NCBI RefSeq assembly: GCF_018603905.1 | Contig: NZ_JAHFZZ010000009.1 | Span: forward strand, 372,001 to 436,000 | Source of the DNA: Nonomuraea sp. NEAU-A123 | Lineage (GTDB): Bacteria > Actinomycetota > Actinomycetes > Streptosporangiales > Streptosporangiaceae | Direction: 5' to 3' | DNA length: 64,000 bases | In this document: piece by piece, positions 1 through 8,916 of the stretch | Layout of the letters: each line of letters opens with the position of its first letter | Numbering within the stretch: the stretch's first letter is position 1 | Position numbers and translations under genes: made by a program | The notes under the pieces: generated by a model | Told to the model about the DNA's origin: nothing | The model's input: only the letters and a program-made list of their open reading frames with translations | Databases searched by the model: none

Positions 1-2489
1 TCGATCCAGTCGCCGGTCACCGTCGAGATCATCGGCACTTCGCCCGCGCGGGGCCTGATCGGCCCGAGATCCTGCAGCAGGCGCTCGCGCAGCTCGTCGA
101 CCTGGGCCGAGTGTGAGGCGTAGTCGACCGGGATCAGCTTGGCCCGGATGCCTTCGGCGGTGAGCTCCGCGACCAGTTCGCCGAGCGCGCCGGGTGAGCC
201 GGAGACCACGACCGAGCGTGCTCCGTTGACCGCGGCCAGGGAGTAGTCACCCGGTCGCCGGCCGAGGCGCGCGGTCAGCTCTTCGACGGGCAGCCCGACG
301 GACGCCATGCCGCCCCGGCCGGCGAGCACGGCGCCGATGGCCTGGCTGCGCAGGGCGACCACGCGGGCGCCGTCCTCCAGGGACAGGCCGCCCGCCACCG
401 TGGCGGCGGCGATCTCGCCTTGGGAGTGGCCGATCACCGCGTCGGGCCGCACGCCGTACGAACGCCACAGCCCGGCCAGCGCCACCATGACCGCCCACAG
501 CAGCGGCTGGACCACGTCCACCCGCTCCAGCGGGGGCGTGCCGGGCGCGCCGCGGAGCACCTGGGCCGGGGACCAGTCCACGAACGGGGTGAGAGCGCGC
601 TCGCAGGCGGCGAAGTGCTCGGCGAAGACCGGCGACTCGTCGAGCAGGTCGGTGGCCATGCCCGCCCACTGCGAGCCCTGGCCCGGGAAGACGAACACCG
701 TCTTGCCCGGCACTCCGGCCACGCCGCCGACCGCGCCGGGAACCTGTTCGCCCGCGGCCAGACCACGCACGGCCGCCAGCAGCTCGGCACGGTCCCGGCC
801 GACGACCACGGCGCGATGCCGATACGCCGTACGCGTCGTGGCCAGCGAGAACCCGACGTCGGCGACGGGCTGACCGGGGTGACGCGCCACATGCGCGCCG
901 AGCCGATCGAGCTGAGCGCGCAGAGCGGCCGCACTCTTGGCCGACACCACCCACGCGACCGCGGCCGGCGCTACGAACCCGGCCGTCGCCGCGTCGTCCG
1001 CCGACGACGTGAGTCGTGTCGGGGCGCCGTCATTCGCTGGCGACGTGAGCCGGCTAGCGATGCCGTCCGCCGACGACGCGGTCCCGGTCGGGGCGGCATC
1101 GTCCGCCGGGGCCTGCTCCAGGATCACGTGCGCGTTCGTGCCGCTGACGCCGAACGCGGACACGCCGGCCCGGCGGGGGCCGCCGCTGTCCGGCCAGTCG
1201 ACGGCTTCGGTCAGGAGCCGGACGTTCCCCGCGGACCAGTCCACGTGGGACGACGGCGCGGACACGTGCAGCGTCTTGGGCAGGAGGCCCGCCCGCATGG
1301 CCAGCACCGCCTTGATCACACCGGCGACACCGGCGGCGGACTGGGTGTGGCCGATGTTGGACTTGATCGACCCCAGCCACAGCGGCCGATCGGCGGGGCG
1401 GTCGGCGCCATAGGTGGCCAGCAACGCCTGCGCCTCGATGGGGTCGCCCAGGGTGGTGCCGGTGCCGTGCGCCTCGACGAAGTCCACGTCGGCCGCCGCG
1501 AGCCCGGCGTCGGCCAGCGCGCGGCGGATGACCCGCTGCTGGGACACCCCGTTCGGGGCGGACAGGCCGTTGCTGGCGCCGTCCTGGTTGATCGCGGACC
1601 CGCGCACGACCGCGAGGACCGGATGACCGTTGCGGCGGGCGTCGGACAGCCGCTCCAGCAGCAGCAGGCCGGCGCCCTCGCCCCATCCGGTGCCGTCGGC
1701 GTCATCGGAGAAGGCCTTGCACCGCCCGTCGGGCGCCAGGCCGCGCTGGCGGCTGAACTCCACGAAGATGTCGGGGGTGGGCATGACGGTCACCCCGCCG
1801 GCGAGCGCGAGCGTGCTCTCCCCGCCGCGCAGTGACTCGCACGCCCAGTGCAGCGCCACCAGCGACGACGAGCACGCCGTGTCGATGGTGGCCGCGGGGC
1901 CCTTGAGCCCGAACACGTAGGAGATCCGGCCCGAGATCACCGCGGTGGAGTTGCCCGTCAGCAGGTGGCCCTCCGCGCCTTCCGCGGGTACGCCCAGGCT
2001 GCCTCCGTACCCGTCGGCGAAGGCGCCGACGAACACGCCCACCTGGCTGTCCTTCAGCGACCGCGGGTCGATGCCGCCCCGCTCGAACGCCTCCAGCGCC
2101 ACCTCCAGCATCAGGCGCTGCTGAGGGTCGGCGGCCAGCGCCTCTCGGGGCGAGATGCCGAAGAATCCGGCGTCGAAGGCGGCGGCGTCGTGCAGGAACC
2201 CGCCCTCGCGGGTGTAGGTGGTGCCCGGACGGGTCAGATCCGGGTCGTACAGCGCGGAAAGGTCCCAACCCCGGTCGTCGGGGAACAGCGACACACCGTC
2301 GCGGCCGTCCGCCACGAGCTGCCAGAGGTCCTCGGGATCATTGACGTCCCCGGGGAACCGGCAGCTCATGGCGACCACCGCGATCGGCTCGTGTTCGCGG
2401 GCCTCGGCCTCGCGGAGCCGTTCCCTCGTCTGCTGGAGATCGGCGGTCACCCGCCTGAGGTAGTCGAGGAGCTTCTGCTCGTCCGCCAC
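1..2489 (-). CDS. Modular type I PKS, module 5 (KS-AT visible; 3' end outside window)
   Basis: The first 829 residues of a modular polyketide synthase are visible; the frame runs open off the window start. A class-1 coiled-coil docking helix (about residues 1-32, ADEQKLLDYLRR) is followed by a ketosynthase (about 35-460, TIDTACSSS near 203) and an acyltransferase with GHSQGE near 685 and YASH near 789. YASH marks methylmalonyl-CoA selection. The start is GTG at 2489; an ATG at 2494 is out of frame. The gene follows the module 4 gene by 22 bases in the same operon. The docking helix and position make it the last visible extension module, predicted to set the C2 branch. Reductive domains, ACP and thioesterase, or further modules, must lie outside the window. 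Confidence 0.93.
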   Translation of the reverse strand, partial: MADEQKLLDYLRRVTADLQQTRERLREAEAREHEPIAVVAMSCRFPGDVNDPEDLWQLVADGRDGVSLFPDDRGWDLSALYDPDLTRPGTTYTREGGFLHDAAAFDAGFFGISPREALAADPQQRLMLEVALEAFERGGIDPRSLKDSQVGVFVGAFADGYGGSLGVPAEGAEGHLLTGNSTAVISGRISYVFGLKGPAATIDTACSSSLVALHWACESLRGGESTLALAGGVTVMPTPDIFVEFSRQRGLAPDGRCKAFSDDADGTGWGEGAGLLLLERLSDARRNGHPVLAVVRGSAINQDGASNGLSAPNGVSQQRVIRRALADAGLAAADVDFVEAHGTGTTLGDPIEAQALLATYGADRPADRPLWLGSIKSNIGHTQSAAGVAGVIKAVLAMRAGLLPKTLHVSAPSSHVDWSAGNVRLLTEAVDWPDSGGPRRAGVSAFGVSGTNAHVILEQAPADDAAPTGTASSADGIASRLTSPANDGAPTRLTSSADDAATAGFVAPAAVAWVVSAKSAAALRAQLDRLGAHVARHPGQPVADVGFSLATTRTAYRHRAVVVGRDRAELLAAVRGLAAGEQVPGAVGGVAGVPGKTVFVFPGQGSQWAGMATDLLDESPVFAEHFAACERALTPFVDWSPAQVLRGAPGTPPLERVDVVQPLLWAVMVALAGLWRSYGVRPDAVIGHSQGEIAAATVAGGLSLEDGARVVALRSQAIGAVLAGRGGMASVGLPVEELTARLGRRPGDYSLAAVNGARSVVVSGSPGALGELVAELTAEGIRAKLIPVDYASHSAQVDELRERLLQDLGPIRPRAGEVPMISTVTGDWI

Positions 2490-2511
2490 GTCATGCCACC
2501 TTCCGGGAATC

Positions 2512-5500
2512 TCAGAGCCCCTTGTCGATCAACGCGAACAGCTCGTCGGCGCTCGCCGAGTCCACGGCCTGGCCAGGGTCCGCCTGTTCGCCGCGCCATT
2601 GCGCCAGGAGGCCGCGCAGCCGCGCGGTGACCGTCGACCGCGTCTCCTCGTCGGGCGTGAGCGCGCCGAGCAGCCGCCCCAGCCGGTCCAGCTCCTCCAG
2701 CGCCCGCTCGTTCGTCGGCCCGTCGGCGGGCGCGATCTCCGTGAGCAGGTACTCCGCCAGCGCGATCGGGGTCGCGTGGTCGAAGGCCACCGTCGTGGGC
2801 AATCGCCGATCGACCGCGGTGTTCAGCCGGTTGCGCAGCTCGACCGCGGTCAGCGAGTCGAACCCCAGCTCGTCGAACGGGCGGTGCGGGTCCACCTCGT
2901 CGGCGGAGGTGTGGCCGAGCACGGCGGTGACCTGGTCGAGCACCAGATCGAGCAGGATCTTCCGCCGGTCCGGCTCAGGGAGCCCGGCCAGCTTGTCCTT
3001 CAGGCTCGGGCCGGTGCCGCGGTCGGTGGAGGCGGCGCGGCGTGGGCGGGTTCGTACCAGCTCTCTGAGCATCGGCGGCAGGGAGTCGCCGCGCGCGCTC
3101 ATCGCCTTGGTGTCCAGGCGAATCGGCACCAGGGCCGGTTCGGGCCGGAGCAGGGCGGTGTCGAACAGCGACAAGCCCGTCTCCGGCGTGAACGGGATGA
3201 TGCCGTCGCGGGCCATCCGGGCGATCTCCGCGTCGGCGAGGGTGTCGAGCATGCCCCCGCTTCCCGTCCACGGCCCCCAGGCCAGCGAGGTCGCCGGTAG
3301 CCCCTGAGCCCGTCGCCGGTGCGCCAGCGCGTCCAGGAACGCGTTGGCGGCCGCGTAGTTCCCCTGCCCCGCGCTGCCCATCGTGCCGGCGGCCGAGGAG
3401 AACATGACGAAGGCCGACAGGTCGAGGTCGCGCGTCAACGCGTGCAGGTTCAGCGCCGCGTCCGCCTTCGGCCGCAGCACGCCGTCCAGTCGCTCGGGGG
3501 TGAGCGAGGTGATCGGTCCGTCGTCCAGTACGCCCGCGGCGTGCACCACGGCCGTGAGCGGCCGGCCCGCGATCAGTGCGGCGAGCGCGTCGCGGTCGGC
3601 GACGTCACAGGCCGCGATCTCGACCCGCGCGCCGAGCTCCGCGAGCTCGGCGCGGAGTTTCTCGGCGCCCTCGACCGCGGTACCGCGACGGCTGGTCAGC
3701 AGCAGATCGCGTACGCCGTGGCGGGCGACGAGGTGGCGGGCGAGGAGCTTGCCGAGGCCGCCGGTGCCGCCGGTCACCAGCACGGTCCCGTCAAGGTCGA
3801 GGGGGGCCGGGATCGTCAGCACGACCTTCCCGATATGCCGGGCTTGCGACATGAACCGGAACGCCTCCGGGGCCCGCCGGAGGTCCCAGGCCGTGACGGG
3901 GAGCGGCTGGATCTGACCCTGCTCGAACAGGTCCAGAATCTCGCGCAGCATGTGCCCGGTCCGGTCGGGACCGGCTTCGACGAGGTCGAAGGGCCGGTAG
4001 TGGACCCCGGGCGCGATGGTGTCCGGGGAGCGGAGGTCGGTCTTGCCCATCTCCACGAACCGGCCGCCCTCGGACAGCAACCCCAGCGAGGCGTCGATGA
4101 ACTCCCCGGCCAGCGAGTTGAGCACCACATCCACCGAGCCGAACTTCTCCGCGAACTCCAGCGTCCTTGAGGAGGCCACATGCTCCGCATCCAGCGGCAA
4201 TGCTCCCCACTTGCCCACACTCGCCGTGCCGAACACCTCCGCACCCAGCCAGCGAGCGAGCTGCACCGCCGCCATCCCCACCCCACCGGCAGCCGCATGG
4301 ATCAGCACCCGATCCCCCGACCGGACCCCGGCCAGATCGACCAGACCGTAGTAGGCGGTCAGGAACGCCACCGGCACCGCCGCCGCCTCCGCGAACGACC
4401 ACCCGGCGGGCATACGAGCCACCTGCCGGTGATCCGTGACGATCAGCGGGCCGAACGCGCCGCCGTCGAACAGGCCCATCACGCGGTCGCCGGGCGCGAG
4501 CCCGGTGACGCCGGGGCCGATCTCGGCGACCACGCCGGCGCCTTCCAGCCCCATCGCGCCGCTCTCGCCCGGGTACATGCCGAGGGCGTTGAGCACGTCG
4601 CGGAAGTTCATGCCGGCCGCGCGTACGGCGATCCTGATCTCTCCCGGCTTCAGGGGCGCGGCGGCCTCGGGCGCGTCGACGAAGGCCAGGCCGTCCAGCG
4701 TGCCCTTGGCGCGGCTGTCCATCCGCCAGGTGGCGGCGTCCGTCGGCGGTGTGAGGCCGACGTCGGGCACATGCGCGAGCCGGGCCGCGAGCACCGCCCC
4801 CTCTCTCAGGACGAGCTGCGGCTCGCCGGTGAGGGCCGCGGCGGCGATCAGGTCGGCGGAGGGGACGTGGTCGTCGAGGTCGAGCAGGGCGAACTGGCCG
4901 GGGTTCTCGGCCTGCGCGGACCGGATCAGGCCCCATACAGCGGCTCCCGCGAGGTCGCGCCCGTCGCCGGGAGCGATCGCCTTCCTGGTCAGGAAGAGCA
5001 GCCGCGACTCGGCGAGCCGGGGGTCGGCCAGCCAGACCTGCACCAGGTCGAGCGCCCGATGGACCGCCGAGTGGACCGCGGCGGCCACGGAGTCGCCCGT
5101 GTCCGCAGCCGCCGCGGAGTCGGCCGTGTCCGTGACGGCCACGGAGTCGTCGCCGCCCGTGATGGCGGGGTGCACGATGACGATTTCGGGCGGGCTCGCC
5201 CCCGACTCGACGGCTCGGATCAGCGCGGACAGGTCGTCGTACGGCTCCGCGCCGACGACCTCGCCGCCGATGGCCCAGCACCGGGTCGAGGACGCCGGCT
5301 CGACCGAGATCGGCGTCCAGTCCAGGTGGTACAAGGAACGCTCCGCGCCGCCGCGGGCACTGGCGAGCTTGTCGAGGGTGATCTGGCGCAGCACCAGCGA
5401 GCCGATCGACACCACCGGCTGACCGAGCGAGTCGGCCGCCTCCAGGCGCAACGAATCCTCTCCCGTCGGGGTCACCCGTACGCGCAGGCTCGACGCTCCG

Positions 5501-8500
5501 GCGGCGTGCAGCTCAACATCGGCCCAGGTGAACGGCAACGCGGTGTGTTCGGCCGAGGCGGAGCTGAACCCGAAGGCGTGCAGCGCGGCGTCCAGGAGGG
5601 CGGGATGCAGGCCGAAGCGGGGGGCGTCCGCCGCCACGTGCTCGGGCAGCTCGACCTCGGCGAAGACCTCCTCGCCACGGATCCAGGCGGCACGCAGTCC
5701 GCGGAAGGCGGGGCCGTACCGGAGTCCCAGATCGGCCAGCCGGTCATAGAGTCCGTCCACCTCGACCTGCTGCGCGTCGGACGGTGGCCACGAGGTCGGC
5801 TCGAATCCGGCGGGCGCGGCGGCCGGCGCGAGCGCGCCGGTGGCGTGCCTGTCCCAGGGCGCGTCGCCGGCCTGCGAGTACATCTTGATCGTCCGGGTGC
5901 CGGAGTCGTCCGGATCGGACACCACGATCTGCAGCCGGACGCTGCCGCGTTCGGGGAGGAGCAGCGGCTGCTCCAGGGTCAGCTCCTCGAGCTTCCCGCA
6001 ACCGACCTGGTCGGCGGCCCTGATGGCGAGTTCCACCAGGCCGGTGCCGGGGAAGACCACCTCCTCGCCGATCGCGTGATCGGCGAGCCACGGGTGCGAG
6101 GAGAGGGCGAGCCGGGCGGTGAACAGGAATCCGCCCGAGTCGGGCAGTTCGACTGCGGCGCCCAGCAGCGGATGATCCGGGGCGTCGAGGCCGATCGAGG
6201 AGGGATCGCCACCCGGCTGTGCGGGGTTCAGCCAGTAGCGCCGGTGCTGGAAGGCGTAGGTGGGCAGGTCCACCCGGCGGGCGCCGGTGCCGGCGAAGAA
6301 CCTCTCCCAGTCCACCGCCGCGCCACCGGCGTGCGCCTGCCCGACGGCCGTCACCACCTGCTCGGCCTCGTCTCGGCCGCGGCGCAGCAACGGTACGAAG
6401 ACCGGGCCGCGCCCGTCCTGGGGCTCGGGCACGCACGCCTGTCCCAGGCCCGACAGCACCCCGTCGGGGCCCACCTCGACGAAGGTACGTACGTCCTGCT
6501 CGTGGAGAAAGGCGATGCCGTCGGCGAATCGCACCGCTTCGCGGACATGCCGCACCCAGTACTCGGCCGAGAACTCCCGTACCGGCTCGCCGGTCAGGTT
6601 CGACACCACCGGAATCGACGCGCTCCCGTACGACAGGCCCTCGGCCACCTCGCGGAAGGCGTCCAGCATCGGCTCCATCCGGGGGGAGTGGAAGGCGTGG
6701 CTGACCGGCAACCGGCGGGACTTGGCGAACAGGCCCGCCACCCGTGTGACCGCCTGCTCGTCACCGGAGAGGACCACCGAGGCCGGCCCGTTGACCGCCG
6801 CGATCACCACCGCATCGGCGACGTCCGGGTTCTCGGCCAGGATCCGCCTGGCTTCTACTTCCCCTGCCTGCACCGCGACCATCGCCCCGCCGGACGGCAA
6901 CGCCTGCATGAGCCGGCCGCGGGCCACCACGAGCGCGCACGCGTCCTCCAGCGACAGCACTCCCGCCGCGTGCGCCGCCGCCAGTTCGCCGATCGAGTGC
7001 CCGAGCAGGAAGTCGGGCACGATGCCCCACGACTCCACCAGCCGATACAGCGCCACTTCCACCGCGAACAAGGCGGCCTGGGTGTAGCCCGTCTGGTCCA
7101 GCAGGTCGGGCCGCTCCCCCATCACCTCCATCAGCGGATGCTCCAGCAGCGGATCCAGCAGCGCGCAGGACGCCGCCAGGTGCTCGGCGAACACCGGATA
7201 GGCCGCGGCCAGTTCCAGCCCCATCCCCACCCGTTGGCTCCCCTGCCCGGTGAACAGGAACGCCAGCTTTCCGCCGCTCACCACGCCGTCGGTCAGTTGT
7301 GACAGGCCCGCCAGCAGTCCGGCGCGATCCGACGCGGTCACCACCGCTCGATGTTCCAGACCCGCCCGCGTCGTCGCCAGCGAGTACGCCACATCCGGCA
7401 GGGCCAGGTCCTCCCGCTCCTCCAGGTAGGTCGTCAGCCGCCCGGCCTGAGCGCGCAACGCCGCCGGGCTCCTGCCGGAGATCAGCATCGGCATGGCGGA
7501 CTGTGACAGCTCCCGTGGCTCCGCGGGCTCGGCCTCGACCCCTTCCAGGACGACGTGGGCGTTGGTCCCGCTGATGCCGAACGATGACACTCCCGCCCGG
7601 CGCGGACGGTCGCCGCCGGGCCAGGGGGCCGGTTCGGTCAGCAGCCGGACATTCCCGGCGGACCAGTCCACGTGCGAGGACGGGGTGTCGACGTGCAGCG
7701 TCTTCGGCAGGACGCCGTGCCGCATCGCCATGACCATCTTGATCACTCCGGCGACGCCGGCGGCGGCCTGGGTGTGGCCGATGTTGGATTTGACCGTACC
7801 CAGCCACAGCGGGCGGTCCTCCGGACGATCCTGTCCGTAGGTGGCCAGCAGCGCCTGCGCCTCGATCGGATCGCCGAGCATCGTGCCGGTGCCGTGGGCT
7901 TCCACGGCGTCCACGTCGGCGGGGGACAGCTCGGCGTCGATCAGCGCCTGGCGGATCACCCGCTGCTGGGAGGGACCGTTCGGCGCGGTCAGCCCATTGC
8001 TCGCACCGTCCTGATTGACCGCACTGCCCCGCACCACCGCCAGCACCCGATGACCGAGGCGCCGCGCGTCCGACAACCGCTCCAGCAGCACCAGACCCAC
8101 GCCCTCGGCGAACGCCGTACCATCCGCCGCCTCGGCGAACGCCTTACACCGCCCATCCCGCGCCAGCCCCCGCTGCCTGCTGAACTCCACGAAGATCTCG
8201 GGGGTGAAGATGATGGTGGCGCCGCCGCTGATGGCCATGGCGCACTCGCCCCTGCGCAGCGACTCGCAGGCCAGGTGGAGTGCGACCAGGGACGACGAGC
8301 ACGCCGTGTCCAAGGTGACGGCGGGCCCCTCCAGGCCGAGCGCGTAGGCGATGCGGCCGGACATCACGGCCGTGGAGCCGCCGGTCAGCAGATGGCCTTC
8401 GACCCCGTCGGGGGTTCCGGCCGGGCCGACGCCGTATCCGGAGGACGCGGCGCCGACGAAGACGCCTGTCTCAGTGCCTTTCAGTGCGGCGGGGTCGAGG

Positions 8501-8916
8501 CCGGCCTGTTCGAGCAGTTCCCATGAGGTCTCCAGCAGCAGCCGCTGCTGCGGGTCCGTGGCCAGGGCCTCCCGCGGGCTCATGCCGAAGAAGCCCGCGT
8601 CGAAGTCTCCCACGTCTTGCACGAATCCGCCCGTGCGGACGTAGCACGTCCCGGCGTGCTCGGGGTCGGGGTCGTAGAGCCGCTCGAGGTCCCAGCTCCG
8701 GTCGGCGGGGAACTCCGACATCGCGTCGCGCCCTTCGGCGACCAGGCGCCAGAGCTGCTCGGGATCGCGGACTCCGCCGGGCAGGCGGCAGCTCATGGCC
8801 ACGATCGCGATCGGCTCGTGCCGCCTGGCCTCCATCTCGTCCATCCGCCGATGGACCGACCGCAGTTCAGCGGTAGCGAGCCTCAGGTATTCGCGGAGCT
8901 TGTCATCATTCGCCAT
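2512..8916 (-). CDS. Modular type I PKS, module 4 (KS-AT-DH-ER-KR-ACP, malonyl)
   Basis: A single-module PKS of about 2134 residues. Approximate order: docking helix 1-32, KS 35-460 (TLDTACSSS near 204), AT 550-840 (GHSIGE near 640, HAFH near 741, malonyl type), DH 905-1170, ER 1400-1700 (HAAAGGVGMAAVQ), KR 1705-1890 (LDD near 1796, B-type; GNYAAANAF), ACP 1985-2060 (LGFDSL), C-terminal docking tail ending SADELFALIDKGL. The DH motif is HxxxExxxxP instead of HxxxGxxxxP, but the catalytic His and the later Asp (HPALLDAALH) are kept, so activity is uncertain. The ATG at 8916 has GGAGG ten bases upstream and overlaps the end of the module 3 gene by 11 bases; a longer in-frame start at 8946 lacks this. 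The ER shares 186 identical bases with module 2. Confidence 0.96.
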   Translation of the reverse strand: MANDDKLREYLRLATAELRSVHRRMDEMEARRHEPIAIVAMSCRLPGGVRDPEQLWRLVAEGRDAMSEFPADRSWDLERLYDPDPEHAGTCYVRTGGFVQDVGDFDAGFFGMSPREALATDPQQRLLLETSWELLEQAGLDPAALKGTETGVFVGAASSGYGVGPAGTPDGVEGHLLTGGSTAVMSGRIAYALGLEGPAVTLDTACSSSLVALHLACESLRRGECAMAISGGATIIFTPEIFVEFSRQRGLARDGRCKAFAEAADGTAFAEGVGLVLLERLSDARRLGHRVLAVVRGSAVNQDGASNGLTAPNGPSQQRVIRQALIDAELSPADVDAVEAHGTGTMLGDPIEAQALLATYGQDRPEDRPLWLGTVKSNIGHTQAAAGVAGVIKMVMAMRHGVLPKTLHVDTPSSHVDWSAGNVRLLTEPAPWPGGDRPRRAGVSSFGISGTNAHVVLEGVEAEPAEPRELSQSAMPMLISGRSPAALRAQAGRLTTYLEEREDLALPDVAYSLATTRAGLEHRAVVTASDRAGLLAGLSQLTDGVVSGGKLAFLFTGQGSQRVGMGLELAAAYPVFAEHLAASCALLDPLLEHPLMEVMGERPDLLDQTGYTQAALFAVEVALYRLVESWGIVPDFLLGHSIGELAAAHAAGVLSLEDACALVVARGRLMQALPSGGAMVAVQAGEVEARRILAENPDVADAVVIAAVNGPASVVLSGDEQAVTRVAGLFAKSRRLPVSHAFHSPRMEPMLDAFREVAEGLSYGSASIPVVSNLTGEPVREFSAEYWVRHVREAVRFADGIAFLHEQDVRTFVEVGPDGVLSGLGQACVPEPQDGRGPVFVPLLRRGRDEAEQVVTAVGQAHAGGAAVDWERFFAGTGARRVDLPTYAFQHRRYWLNPAQPGGDPSSIGLDAPDHPLLGAAVELPDSGGFLFTARLALSSHPWLADHAIGEEVVFPGTGLVELAIRAADQVGCGKLEELTLEQPLLLPERGSVRLQIVVSDPDDSGTRTIKMYSQAGDAPWDRHATGALAPAAAPAGFEPTSWPPSDAQQVEVDGLYDRLADLGLRYGPAFRGLRAAWIRGEEVFAEVELPEHVAADAPRFGLHPALLDAALHAFGFSSASAEHTALPFTWADVELHAAGASSLRVRVTPTGEDSLRLEAADSLGQPVVSIGSLVLRQITLDKLASARGGAERSLYHLDWTPISVEPASSTRCWAIGGEVVGAEPYDDLSALIRAVESGASPPEIVIVHPAITGGDDSVAVTDTADSAAAADTGDSVAAAVHSAVHRALDLVQVWLADPRLAESRLLFLTRKAIAPGDGRDLAGAAVWGLIRSAQAENPGQFALLDLDDHVPSADLIAAAALTGEPQLVLREGAVLAARLAHVPDVGLTPPTDAATWRMDSRAKGTLDGLAFVDAPEAAAPLKPGEIRIAVRAAGMNFRDVLNALGMYPGESGAMGLEGAGVVAEIGPGVTGLAPGDRVMGLFDGGAFGPLIVTDHRQVARMPAGWSFAEAAAVPVAFLTAYYGLVDLAGVRSGDRVLIHAAAGGVGMAAVQLARWLGAEVFGTASVGKWGALPLDAEHVASSRTLEFAEKFGSVDVVLNSLAGEFIDASLGLLSEGGRFVEMGKTDLRSPDTIAPGVHYRPFDLVEAGPDRTGHMLREILDLFEQGQIQPLPVTAWDLRRAPEAFRFMSQARHIGKVVLTIPAPLDLDGTVLVTGGTGGLGKLLARHLVARHGVRDLLLTSRRGTAVEGAEKLRAELAELGARVEIAACDVADRDALAALIAGRPLTAVVHAAGVLDDGPITSLTPERLDGVLRPKADAALNLHALTRDLDLSAFVMFSSAAGTMGSAGQGNYAAANAFLDALAHRRRAQGLPATSLAWGPWTGSGGMLDTLADAEIARMARDGIIPFTPETGLSLFDTALLRPEPALVPIRLDTKAMSARGDSLPPMLRELVRTRPRRAASTDRGTGPSLKDKLAGLPEPDRRKILLDLVLDQVTAVLGHTSADEVDPHRPFDELGFDSLTAVELRNRLNTAVDRRLPTTVAFDHATPIALAEYLLTEIAPADGPTNERALEELDRLGRLLGALTPDEETRSTVTARLRGLLAQWRGEQADPGQAVDSASADELFALIDKGL
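4111..4296. repeat. 186-bp ER segment identical to 21767-21952
   Basis: Reading base by base, this module 4 ER segment is identical to 21767-21952 in module 2. Flanking DNA diverges at both ends. Recent gene conversion or duplication. Confidence 0.85.

Noticed and set aside
2492..2494. ATG just upstream of module 5
   Set aside because: Out of frame with the docking helix; the GTG at 2489 is in frame.
4180..7302. A 1040-residue plus-strand open frame opposite the module 4 PKS, and similar long frames at 9203-12697, 21836-24385, 25040-27928 and 28703-31795
   Set aside because: These are antisense shadows created by high GC at codon third positions; they lack domains and the opposite strand encodes clear PKS modules.
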